A stretch of DNA of 64,000 nucleotides, from NCBI GenBank assembly GCA_900468285.1, contig UBTF01000003.1, forward strand, positions 248,001 to 312,000, in the 5' to 3' direction. The notes below the pieces were generated by a model. It was given only the letters and a program-made list of their open reading frames with translations. It searched no databases and had not been told where the DNA came from. Both the position numbers and the translations under genes were made by a program. Positions 1 to 8,160 of this stretch are shown piece after piece (the stretch's first letter is position 1; every line of letters starts with the position of its first letter). The stretch is from Hyphomicrobiales bacterium. Lineage in GTDB: Bacteria; Pseudomonadota; Alphaproteobacteria; Rhizobiales; Rhizobiaceae.

Positions 1-105
1 AAACCGGCGTTTGACCGCGTTCATTCCGGCAGAGGCGTCTTGGATGTGACGGCTGTCGATGCATGGTTTGTGGCGGTCCTTATTCCGCGATACCTGAATT
101 TGTAA
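1..105 (+). other. open frame running in from the left edge, possible 3' end of a gene
   Basis: Frame 1 is open from base 1 to a TAA at 103-105, 34 codons ending in IPRYLNL. The other two + frames close within 50 bases. It could be the tail of a gene that begins left of the window, perhaps a substrate of the secretion system that follows, but 34 codons is too little to tell. I recognise no domain. The 128 bases from here to the next gene hold no clear promoter. Confidence 0.2.
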
Positions 106-233
106 TGACACGGTATCGGGGTTTACAGGCTGCCCGGTGGGGCTATTTTCGAGGCTCGCTCGCGTGTCGATGTGTAGTCAGTGTGGCGGAGCCGGGCGAA
201 TGAGTTCGGTAGCCGTGCTGCATAAAAGGGCGA

Positions 234-2141
234 GTGTGGAAACGGGCCTTCCCGGTAATGCCGGTAGCGCCATTGTCATTGCCTGAATTCGTGGAAATCA
301 AAGTGTTCGGATCGTTCCAGCATTCTCTTTCGCAGTCAGATGCGGATGCCGACGCTATGTCGTTGAAATGGGTCGTTCTTGCGATTGCGTTGATCAGCGG
401 CGTTGTCAACGTGCTGGCACTGACCTCGCCGCTCTTTATGCTGCAGGTTTATGACCGGGTGCTGGCGAGCGGAAGTGTGGAGACACTGGTCGGATTGGCG
501 ATCCTTGCCACGGGCATGTTCGTCATCCAGGCGGGTCTCGATATCATCCGTGCCCGCATCCTAATTCGTATCGGTGAAGCCTTCGATGCCAGTTTGTCGA
601 AGCGCGTCCATGACGCTGTCGTTCGTTTGCCGCTTTTGGGGCACTCTCCGCGAGATGGGCTGCAGCCGTTGCGGGACATGGATAATGTTCGCAGCTTCCT
701 GGCCGGTTCGGGGCCAACCGCGTTTTTCGATCTGCCCTGGATGCCGCTCTATCTGTTCATTTGCTTCGCGTTCCATTTCTGGATTGGAATGACCGCGCTT
801 GTGGGCGCCATTTGTCTCATTGCCCTGACGCTTCTGACGAACCTTTTTTCTCGCAAATCCATCCGCGAGGTGACGGCGCAGAACATGCAGCGCAATGGCC
901 TTCTTGAGGATGCCAGACGCAATGCCGAGATTACTCGGGCAATGGGCATGGGCAATCGCGTTGCGTTTCGCTGGGCAAGAGTTAACCGCGCTTATCTGGA
1001 TGCCAACCGAAAGGCCGGTGACGTTTCTGGCGCGTTTGGAAGCATCTCCAGAATGGCGCGCCTGATGTTGCAGTCGGCAATTCTGGGTGTCGGTGCCTAT
1101 CTTGTCATTCGCCAGGAAGCGAGTGGCGGGGTGATGATTGCAAGCTCCATCATGATGGGGCGGGCGCTGGCGCCGGTCGATCTGCTGATTGCCAGCTGGA
1201 AGCCACTGTTGATGGCGCGGCAAAGCTGGGCGCGACTGAAGGACTTGCTGACGAAAATCCCGAGGGACAGTGCGATGACGCCTCTGCCTGCGCCGCAGAG
1301 GGAACTGCGCGCCGAGGCTCTTGTTATCGTGCCTCCCGGTGAAAAAAAGCCGACGGTAACCGGCGTGCAATTCATTTTGGGCGCGGGAAGTGCGCTGGGC
1401 GTTATCGGTGCCTCGGGCTCGGGCAAATCCACCCTGGCACGCGTGCTTGCCAATGCCTGGATGCCCGCCTCCGGCAAGGTCCGGCTTGATGGCGCAAGCC
1501 TCGACCAATGGGAACCGGAACGTCTGGGTTCCTACATCGGATATCTGCCGCAGGATGTGGCACTGTTCGATGGCACGATTGCTGAAAACATTTCTCGCTT
1601 TGATGACGAAGCAGATCCCGCTGCGCTCGTTGCTGCCGCAAAGGCTGCAGGTGCGCACGATATGATCCTGCGTTTTGACAAGGGTTACGAAACGCGCGTG
1701 GGCGAGGCCGGTTCGGCACTGTCTTCCGGTCAACGACAGCGGATCGGTCTTGCGCGGGCGCTCTATCGCGATCCCTTCATCGTGGTGCTGGACGAGCCCA
1801 ACGCCAATCTCGATGCCGATGGCGAAGCTGCCGTGGTTGCCGCCATCGCCGCGGTGCGTTCGCGGCGGGGCATTGCCATCGTCATCGCACATCGGCCAAG
1901 CGCAATGGCCGCGGTCGATCTCGTTCTGGTCATGGAAAATGGGCAGCAACGTGCGTTCGGCCCTCGCGACGAGGTTTTGTCCAGGGTCTTGAAAAAGGAC
2001 GGGCAAGGGGATGTCCCACGGCAAGGATACCAAGCCTCTGGCCACGGCGTAATGCCGATCCGCGCCGTGGCGCGGGGTGAGGCAAAAGTGCCCGAGTTGC
2101 AATTGGCCGAGATGAAGGCAAGGGAACCCAGCGATGTCTGA
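234..2141 (+). CDS. type I secretion system permease/ATPase (PrsD/HlyB-like)
   Basis: Inner-membrane ABC exporter of a type I secretion system, energising export of unfolded proteins with an adaptor and a TolC-like channel. The N-terminal half has the family signature around NVLALTSPLFMLQVYDRV (about residues 60-77) and membrane helices to about residue 330. The ATPase half has Walker A GASGSGKST (from residue 392), an LSSGQRQRIGLARAL signature, Walker B VVLDEPNANLD and an H-loop IAHR. The N-terminal C39-like peptidase domain of bacteriocin exporters is absent. The start is uncertain: GTG at 234 gives 635 residues, ATG at 357 (MSLKWVV) gives 594 and is nearer the usual family length. Its last 8 bases overlap the adaptor gene, so the two are translationally coupled. 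Substrate unknown; no RTX protein lies in the window. Confidence 0.9.
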   Translation: MWKRAFPVMPVAPLSLPEFVEIKVFGSFQHSLSQSDADADAMSLKWVVLAIALISGVVNVLALTSPLFMLQVYDRVLASGSVETLVGLAILATGMFVIQAGLDIIRARILIRIGEAFDASLSKRVHDAVVRLPLLGHSPRDGLQPLRDMDNVRSFLAGSGPTAFFDLPWMPLYLFICFAFHFWIGMTALVGAICLIALTLLTNLFSRKSIREVTAQNMQRNGLLEDARRNAEITRAMGMGNRVAFRWARVNRAYLDANRKAGDVSGAFGSISRMARLMLQSAILGVGAYLVIRQEASGGVMIASSIMMGRALAPVDLLIASWKPLLMARQSWARLKDLLTKIPRDSAMTPLPAPQRELRAEALVIVPPGEKKPTVTGVQFILGAGSALGVIGASGSGKSTLARVLANAWMPASGKVRLDGASLDQWEPERLGSYIGYLPQDVALFDGTIAENISRFDDEADPAALVAAAKAAGAHDMILRFDKGYETRVGEAGSALSSGQRQRIGLARALYRDPFIVVLDEPNANLDADGEAAVVAAIAAVRSRRGIAIVIAHRPSAMAAVDLVLVMENGQQRAFGPRDEVLSRVLKKDGQGDVPRQGYQASGHGVMPIRAVARGEAKVPELQLAEMKAREPSDV

Positions 2142-3441
2142 AACCAAGCCCTTTGATCTCCAACGCTCCCTGCGCAGGCATCTCCAGGCCGGTGTCTTCG
2201 TTGGCGCGCTTCTGGTCTGCGGGGTGGGTGCCTGGGCGTCGACAATCGTGCTGTCCGGCGCCATCGTGGCGCCTGGGCAATTCGTGGTCGAATCCTATGT
2301 CAAAACCGTCCAGCATCCAACGGGCGGGGTGGTCGGTGAAATTCTTGTAAAGGAAGGCGATCAAGTCAAAGCCGGTGAGGTCGTCATGCGGCTGGACGCA
2401 ACGCAGGCCCATGCCAGCCTCTCCATCGTTAGCAAAAGACTTGATGAGCTGAAGGCGAGACTGGCAAGGCTGGAAGCCGAGCGGGATGATGCGCCGAGTA
2501 TCGCCTTTCCCGAAGACATGACGGCTCGCCTTGATGATTCCGATGTTGCGTCTGCGCTGCGCAGTGAGGAACGGCTCTTTCAGTTCCGTAAGGCTGCCCG
2601 CGATGGCAAGCAGGCGCAATTGCAGGAGCGCGTCGCGCAATTCCAACACGAAATTGAGGGGCTTAAGGCGCAGGAAGCTGCATATGCCGACGGAATCGAC
2701 GTGTTGAACCGCGAGATCACGTCGTTAAGCGGGCTTAGGCAGCAGGGCGTGGTTTCGGATCAAAGGTTGAATGGCCTGAAAACGCAGATTGCCACTTTCG
2801 GGGGAGAGCGCGGCGAGAAGATTGCCTATCAGGCTCAGGTGCACGGGCGCATCGCTGAGACAAGGCTTCAGATACTCCAGATCGAGCAGGATTTGAAATC
2901 GGAAGTCAGTCGAGAATTGCGTGAGGTGCAGGGGCAGATCGGTGAGTATGTCGAGCGGAAGGTGTCTGCGGAGGATACGTTGAAACGGATCGATATTATT
3001 GCGCCACAGTCTGGTACGGTCCATCAGCTTGCCGTTCACACCGTGGGTGGCGTGATTGGCCCGGCCGAAAAGATCATGTCGATCGTGCCGGCCGAAACGG
3101 ATATGGCGCTGGAAGTGCAGATCGCGCCAAAGGACATCGATCAGATTAGTCCTGGACAGGCAGTTCAGTTGCGCATGTCTGCATTTAACCAGCGAACCAC
3201 GCCAGAGCTATCGGCGCATGTTATGCGTATTCCCGCTGACCTCACTACGAACGAAAGGACCGGCGCTTCCTACTATGTCGCACGACTAAAGGTTGATCCA
3301 CGCGAGCTGGAAAAGCTGGGCAATCTTCGGCTTGTACCGGGAATGCCTGCCGAAGCGATGATCAAAACGGGGGAAAGAACAGCTTTTTCATACCTCCTGA
3401 AGCCACTATCGGACCAGATAAACCGGGCGTTCAAAGAATGA
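2134..3441 (+). CDS. HlyD-family type I secretion adaptor (PrsE-like)
   Basis: Periplasmic membrane-fusion protein of 435 residues linking the ABC exporter to an outer-membrane channel. A short cytoplasmic N-terminus is followed by one membrane helix (about residues 20-40, GALLVCGVGAWASTIVLSG). Then come a lipoyl/barrel-sandwich half-motif (VKTVQHPTGGVVGEILVKEGD), a long coiled-coil hairpin rich in E, Q, L and R (about 95-270), the second lipoyl half (IIAPQSGTVHQLAVHTVGG) and a beta-barrel. The conserved end region LRLVPGMPAEAMIKTGERT is typical of HlyD/PrsE. The start ATG overlaps the ATPase stop by 8 bases. No outer-membrane TolC gene is present, so a channel from elsewhere is presumably shared. 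Confidence 0.9.
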   Translation: MSETKPFDLQRSLRRHLQAGVFVGALLVCGVGAWASTIVLSGAIVAPGQFVVESYVKTVQHPTGGVVGEILVKEGDQVKAGEVVMRLDATQAHASLSIVSKRLDELKARLARLEAERDDAPSIAFPEDMTARLDDSDVASALRSEERLFQFRKAARDGKQAQLQERVAQFQHEIEGLKAQEAAYADGIDVLNREITSLSGLRQQGVVSDQRLNGLKTQIATFGGERGEKIAYQAQVHGRIAETRLQILQIEQDLKSEVSRELREVQGQIGEYVERKVSAEDTLKRIDIIAPQSGTVHQLAVHTVGGVIGPAEKIMSIVPAETDMALEVQIAPKDIDQISPGQAVQLRMSAFNQRTTPELSAHVMRIPADLTTNERTGASYYVARLKVDPRELEKLGNLRLVPGMPAEAMIKTGERTAFSYLLKPLSDQINRAFKE

Positions 3442-3763
3442 TCAAAGCAAACCCTAAATTATGCAACCTATTGATTTTTATTATTTAAGTATCGCAAAAA
3501 TAGTATTTTACCTGCTTTTCCGAAGCTGAAAATTAGTTTTATTCACCAACGTATTTATGTCTAAGCTATTTAAATCATTTTGTTATTTGGCAATTATTTA
3601 ATTTGTTAACCTCGTTTAAATCAGTTTTATTGAAACTCGCCTCCCATAAGTCGCTTCATGAAGAAGTGGCCACTTTAGCGACAGCACGATGTTATCCATG
3701 CAAACAATAGTTGTGCTTCATGGCTGTGTTTGTCGATTAATCTTGGTTTACTGAGGCTCCCAT
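3442..3763. other. AT-rich intergenic region upstream of a chemoreceptor gene
   Basis: These 322 bases separate the secretion adaptor from the chemoreceptor. The first two thirds are strikingly AT-rich compared with the GC-rich genes on either side, with several runs of A and T around 3455-3640. I see no coding frame and no convincing hairpin terminator. It presumably carries the promoter of the chemoreceptor gene and may bind nucleoid proteins, but I cannot fix a single -35/-10 pair with confidence. Confidence 0.5.
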
Positions 3764-5686
3764 ATGTCTTTTCTTCAAAACGCGAAAATTCGCACCAAAA
3801 TACTTTCCCTGATAGTTCTGGTTGCACTCTTGGGTTTTATGGGCGTCTCCTATGTCGCCAAGAGCTTAAAGGATGCCGATAACCGCTATTCCAAGTTCAT
3901 TGCCGAAGACTCCCTGGGCTCGATCGAGTTCTTTCGCGCCAATAGCTCACTTATTTCTATGGGCTATGGCATGACACTGGGTGTGGTGCTTCGTGAACAG
4001 GGTGGCGACACCTCCAAGATTGAAGAAGTTTACAAGAATGACATCGCGAATGTGTCCAGCAGACTTGAAAATGTAAAGAAACTGCTGCCTGAAATCAGTG
4101 CTGATGTCGATCCATTCATTGCCCGGGTAAAGACCATTTCTGCTTCAGGTGACAAAGTTTGGCAGCTGGCCCGTAGCGGCGATTTTGCCGGCGCTCGCAA
4201 GACGCTGACTGAACTCCAGCCCATGATAGACCAGTGGCGCACCGACATCCGTGTTACGAGTGAGCGTAACCTCAAGCGGATCGGGGAAAAATCGGACGCC
4301 TTGACCGAAGTTACGGACTCGACGATTTTCAATGCTCTCGTTGCTCTTGGTGTCATGTTCCTTTGTGCAATCGCGGCTTCCCTTTTCGTGTCTACGCAGG
4401 GCATCACCCGTCCGATAGAACTCTTGCGGGCACGCATGATGTCGCTCGCCAAGGGTGAAACCGAACAGGAAGTCGGTGGCCTCGATCGCCGCGACGAAGT
4501 CGGCCAGATGGCCGAAGCCGTTGCGGTATTCCGCAACAACGCAATTGAGCGTGAGCGGCTTGAAGCCGAAGCCATCGCCAATCGTAGCCTGTCTGAAAAG
4601 GAGCGTATTGCGCGCGAAGAGCAGAAGGCGAAGGAGGCGGCAGATACGTCCCATGCGGTCGATAGCCTGGCCGATGCCCTTTCACGACTGTCTGACGGTG
4701 ATGTCTCCTATCGCATCAGCCAGCCATTTGCCCAGCATCTGGATGTCGTCAGAGCCAACTTCAATTCTTCTGCCGAAAAGCTGCAATCCGCTCTTACCCG
4801 GGTCGCAGGCAATGCGCGGGGCATCGATGCGGGCGCCAATGAAATCCGTTCCGCAGCCGACGATCTTGCCAAGCGCACGGAGCAGCAGGCCGCGTCGGTC
4901 GAGGAGACCGCAGCAGCACTTGAACAGATTACCACCACCGTCAAGGATTCCACGCACCGCGCGCAGGAAGCCGGTCAGTTGGTCGCCAAGGCCAGAGTTG
5001 GCGCCGAACAATCCGGTGACGTGGTTCGCAAGGCTGTCATCGCGATGGAGCAGATCGAGAAGTCGTCTTCCGAGATTTCCAACATCATCAGTGTCATCGA
5101 CGAAATCGCCTTCCAGACCAATCTTCTGGCGCTCAACGCTGGTGTGGAAGCCGCCCGTGCCGGTGAAGCAGGCAAAGGCTTTGCCGTTGTCGCGCAGGAA
5201 GTGCGCGAACTGGCACAGCGCTCGGCCAGTGCGGCCAAGGACATCAAGGCCCTGATCATGACCTCCAACTCCCATGTGCAGGATGGCGTGCAGCTCGTTG
5301 GCGAAACGGGTAAGGCGCTTGAAACGATCGTGACTGAAGTACAGGAAATCAACCGTCACGTCGTTGCTATCGTGGACGCCGCGCAAGAGCAGTCCTCCGG
5401 TCTGCAGCAGATCAATACTGCCGTAAACCAGATGGATCAGGAAACGCAGAAAAACGCAGCCATGGTGGAAGAGCAGACCGCGGCAAGCCATAGCCTGGCG
5501 CGCGAAGCGGAATCGCTGAACCAGCTTCTTGCCCAGTTCAAGCTGGGTAGCGGGCAGGAAAGCCCTGTTCGCACAGCCTCGTCCAATGAAAGACCTGTCC
5601 AGTCACCCGCTCGTGCCCTTGGCCGTAAAGTCGCCACCGCTTTCAATGGCAATGCAGCGGTAAAGGCTGAGTGGGAAGAGTTCTGA
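3764..5686 (+). CDS. methyl-accepting chemotaxis protein with C-terminal WEEF tail
   Basis: Transmembrane chemoreceptor of 640 residues that signals through CheA/CheW. TM1 is at about residues 12-31, a helical periplasmic sensor of about 150 residues follows, and TM2 is at about 187-209. Next come a HAMP domain (GITRPIELL onward), a second HAMP-like segment (ADALSRLSDGDVSYRI) and a long coiled-coil signalling domain. The highly conserved hairpin tip [20 protein letters not shown] is at about 445-465. The protein ends in WEEF preceded by a flexible linker, matching the CheR/CheB-docking pentapeptide seen on rhizobial and agrobacterial receptors, so it probably recruits adaptation enzymes. The ligand cannot be predicted. 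Confidence 0.95.
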   Translation: MSFLQNAKIRTKILSLIVLVALLGFMGVSYVAKSLKDADNRYSKFIAEDSLGSIEFFRANSSLISMGYGMTLGVVLREQGGDTSKIEEVYKNDIANVSSRLENVKKLLPEISADVDPFIARVKTISASGDKVWQLARSGDFAGARKTLTELQPMIDQWRTDIRVTSERNLKRIGEKSDALTEVTDSTIFNALVALGVMFLCAIAASLFVSTQGITRPIELLRARMMSLAKGETEQEVGGLDRRDEVGQMAEAVAVFRNNAIERERLEAEAIANRSLSEKERIAREEQKAKEAADTSHAVDSLADALSRLSDGDVSYRISQPFAQHLDVVRANFNSSAEKLQSALTRVAGNARGIDAGANEIRSAADDLAKRTEQQAASVEETAAALEQITTTVKDSTHRAQEAGQLVAKARVGAEQSGDVVRKAVIAMEQIEKSSSEISNIISVIDEIAFQTNLLALNAGVEAARAGEAGKGFAVVAQEVRELAQRSASAAKDIKALIMTSNSHVQDGVQLVGETGKALETIVTEVQEINRHVVAIVDAAQEQSSGLQQINTAVNQMDQETQKNAAMVEEQTAASHSLAREAESLNQLLAQFKLGSGQESPVRTASSNERPVQSPARALGRKVATAFNGNAAVKAEWEEF

Positions 5687-5753
5687 GGTTTTCTGTCGCC
5701 TGCGTAGCGAGGCCATAAGCCACGTTACGCGTCGCTCTGTGAACGCACACGAA

Positions 5754-5788
5754 AATGCTCTGCCCATCGAAATTATGGGCAGAGCATT
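5754..5788. terminator. perfect 14-bp hairpin between convergent genes
   Basis: Arms 5754-5767 and 5775-5788 are perfectly complementary (14 bp, AATGCTCTGCCCAT) around a 7-base loop. On the - strand the stem is followed by TTTT, so it is best read as the intrinsic terminator of the hemerythrin-like gene. It lies between that gene and the convergent chemoreceptor and may also stop transcription in the + direction, where the T-run is missing. Confidence 0.8.
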
Positions 5789-5805
5789 GGCATATGCGGA
5801 ATTGA

Positions 5806-6369
5806 CTAGAGAGCGCGGTAAAAGCCCAGGGCCTCTTCCAGCTCCGTCTGCTCGTAGCCGAAATGTGACCGAACCACGCGGTCGATAAGACAGAAGGTCT
5901 CCTTTGCTTGCGCAAATGTTTCCGCGCCAGGGTCGGCGAGAAGGGCTGTAACATTTTTCGAAAGCGTCAAAAGCAATTCGTGGATCACGTCGTGTTCCTG
6001 CATGAGGCGTTGGATGACCGCTTTCACGCCGTCGTTCGCCCCCGCCAGAATGACAGGGAATATGTCACCATCTTCAGCGGAATGATGATAGTTGAGAAAC
6101 TCGCATTCGCGCCCGCAGAGGTTTCCGAACCGCACATAATTTCTCATCATATCCAGCGTTTCGATTTTGGTCGCAAGCGTTCCGGCGTCCAGTTCGCCCG
6201 CTTCCACCTTCAGCATCATGGCCTTGGTTTCGTTGAGCGCGTCGATATGCATGGCATGAATCATGGCCAGCCGCTTTCCCGCCATTCGATCTGCCGGAGT
6301 GGCTTGCGGAATTGGCGGTGCTCTGGGGCGTGTATCGTCTTCAAGAAGGTCAAATACGTTCATTTTCAA
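5806..6369 (-). CDS. hemerythrin-like (HHE) domain protein
   Basis: Small soluble protein of 187 residues with a four-helix hemerythrin/HHE domain that would bind a di-iron centre. Candidate ligands are H38/H41 (IHAMHIDAL), H95-H96 and E99 (NYHHSAEDGDIFP), H126/H130 (EHDVIHELL) and H169 with E173/E176 (SHFGYEQTELEEAL). Family members sense or carry oxygen, or respond to nitric oxide or iron; nothing here chooses among these. About the first 28 residues are a Pro/Arg-rich lead before the domain. It is a single gene convergent with the upstream chemoreceptor and followed by a clear terminator. Confidence 0.85.
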   Translation of the reverse strand: MKMNVFDLLEDDTRPRAPPIPQATPADRMAGKRLAMIHAMHIDALNETKAMMLKVEAGELDAGTLATKIETLDMMRNYVRFGNLCGRECEFLNYHHSAEDGDIFPVILAGANDGVKAVIQRLMQEHDVIHELLLTLSKNVTALLADPGAETFAQAKETFCLIDRVVRSHFGYEQTELEEALGFYRAL

Positions 6370-6549
6370 TCCATGGAGATCTGCTCGCAGGGAGCGTTGG
6401 GGGGATCGGATTTCCTGTCGCCGCTTGAATTAGGGACGAAGGTCTCTATCTGCAACTGCGAGAGGAGTTGGTAGCGTGTTTGTTTGAATGATCGCCGCAA
6501 GCGGTGCATGGAATATATATTTTATTGGTAGAGCCTAGGTTGGATTAAT

Positions 6550-7092
6550 ATGACCATAAGACATATACTTGAGACGCGACGCGCCAGCCCGGATGAGATA
6601 CTCGCGGCTTTCGACGGCCTTGAGCCGGCGACACTCGATTTCATGACTGGACGCTGGCGGGGTTTTGAAATCCGGACCGGCCACAGGCTAGATGGCCTTC
6701 TGGAGCCAAGTGGCTGGTACGGCAAACTCTTCGAAAGTGCCGAAGCGGTGCATCCGCTGCTGTTTTACGGCCCTGCGAAGCGCAGTCTTTATGCTGTCGA
6801 TCCAATGCTTGTGCCATTGTTTGCCCCGCTTCCCCGTTCATCCGTTCTTGGTCTGGCAATGAAGGTAGCGCGGCCGCTTTTGCAGACGAGCCTGCCGAAG
6901 GCCCGATTGCGGATGATCGAGTTTCGAGGGCGCTCGACAGCGACCATGGCCTATGACAGCAAACCTATCTTTGATCATTTCGCGAAAATTGATGATCGCC
7001 GTGTGCTGGGCATCATGGACCTGAAGGGTATGCCCGGTCCCTATGCGTTCTGCCTTGAGCGTGATGATACTCCAATGGATATAAGGCTTTAG
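6550..7092 (+). CDS. GXWXG / DUF4334 domain protein
   Basis: Uncharacterised soluble protein of 180 residues. The N-terminal half carries the GXWXG motif (G34-R-W36-R-G38) with TGHRLDGLLEPSGWYGK after it. The C-terminal half is DUF4334-like (AYDSKPIFDHFAKIDDRRVLGIMDLKG). Together these make the standard two-domain architecture, so it is full length. The function is unknown; the compact barrel-like families suggest ligand binding, but that is inference. It ends 2 bases before the SDR gene, so the two are almost certainly co-transcribed and may act on the same small molecule. Confidence 0.8.
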   Translation: MTIRHILETRRASPDEILAAFDGLEPATLDFMTGRWRGFEIRTGHRLDGLLEPSGWYGKLFESAEAVHPLLFYGPAKRSLYAVDPMLVPLFAPLPRSSVLGLAMKVARPLLQTSLPKARLRMIEFRGRSTATMAYDSKPIFDHFAKIDDRRVLGIMDLKGMPGPYAFCLERDDTPMDIRL

Positions 7093-7094
7093 TC

Positions 7095-7853
7095 ATGACG
7101 GATGTAACTGTTATCACAGGTGGCGCCAGCGGTCTTGGGCGTTTGCACGCGCTTCGTCTGGCTCAGAAAGGCGGCTACGTCGCCATCATCGATGTAAACC
7201 AGGAAGGATTGCAGGACGTCAGTGGTCACGATTCCCGCATCAAGCCATTCTCATGCGATGTGACGGATCATGATGCGCTCGAGGCGACCGTGGCCGAAAT
7301 CGAGCAAACGCTTGGACCCGTAACATGTCTCATCGCCTGCGCAGCAATCATGCCGGGCGGTGAACTTGCAAAGACCGACCCGGCGAAGATCAACAAGGTC
7401 ATGCAGATCAATTATTGTGGCATGGTCAACGCCACCGGCATCCTCCTCAAGCGAATGTTGCCGCGTCGCAAGGGTGATATCATCATTTATGGCTCGACAG
7501 CCGGTATCGTCCCCATCGATCGGTTTGGCGCTTACGGCGCCACGAAAGCGGCGGTCAATCATTATGCGAAAGTACTCATAAATGAGAACCGCAACAGCGG
7601 TCTGCGGTTTCAACTGGTATGCCCGCCAGCGGTGGACACCCCGCTGATATCGCAGGTCGCAGAAGCGGGACCTGACTTCTTGCGAAATGGCCGGACATCG
7701 ATCTCCCAGATGGTCACGCCAGAGGTTGTCGTTGAATCTGTCGAGCGAGCTCTGGAGACCGGGCGTGAGGTCAACTATCCAGGCCGTGGCAAGTTGATTG
7801 AACTGGCGTATCGTGCCTTCCCCGGTATCGTGCGCAGGGTTTCAAATAGTTGA
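7095..7853 (+). CDS. short-chain dehydrogenase/reductase (SDR family)
   Basis: NAD(P)-dependent oxidoreductase of 252 residues with a classical SDR Rossmann fold. The cofactor-binding motif is TGGASGLG (residues 8-15); D34 in AIIDVN after the second strand suggests a preference for NAD(H). The catalytic set is N106 (INYCGM), S134 (YGSTAG), Y147 and K151 (YGATK). The C-terminal part (about 180-252) is the variable substrate region, so the substrate is unknown. It lies 2 bases after the GXWXG/DUF4334 gene and forms a two-gene operon with it. Confidence 0.9.
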   Translation: MTDVTVITGGASGLGRLHALRLAQKGGYVAIIDVNQEGLQDVSGHDSRIKPFSCDVTDHDALEATVAEIEQTLGPVTCLIACAAIMPGGELAKTDPAKINKVMQINYCGMVNATGILLKRMLPRRKGDIIIYGSTAGIVPIDRFGAYGATKAAVNHYAKVLINENRNSGLRFQLVCPPAVDTPLISQVAEAGPDFLRNGRTSISQMVTPEVVVESVERALETGREVNYPGRGKLIELAYRAFPGIVRRVSNS

Positions 7854-8160
7854 ATGTGAACTCGGAAGCCTGTCTCGGTTTGAAGTGATGCTTTGACGCT
7901 TCAGGTTTCCGCAGAATTGAACGGATATCACGGTAGAAAGCGATCTGCCCAAACCATTGTCTCATGTTGTATTCGATATCGATCAATTAGTAATATTTGA
8001 ATATGTTCGACCGAAAAGGTGATGTGAGCTTTAGCGAATGGTTTTAATTCAAAAATATTCTTTCCTGTATTTGCAATAGTTGGCATCCGTAATTTTTTAT
8101 CAATCAATGATTTTTATTTTCCTTGGCAGGTGAGCGCACTGCGTCGTCAAGGGGGCTTGA
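7854..8160. other. intergenic region upstream of second chemoreceptor
   Basis: These 307 bases lie between the SDR gene and the next chemoreceptor. The stretch from about 7965 to 8115 is AT-rich and resembles the leader of the first chemoreceptor gene in composition, not in sequence. I see no coding frame, no repeat and no hairpin with a T-run. It probably contains the chemoreceptor promoter. Confidence 0.45.

Noticed and set aside
561-2264. Long - strand open frame of 567 codons opposite the type I secretion ATPase
   Set aside because: It is antisense to a clear ABC transporter gene, has no recognisable domain and is a known by-product of codon bias in GC-rich DNA.
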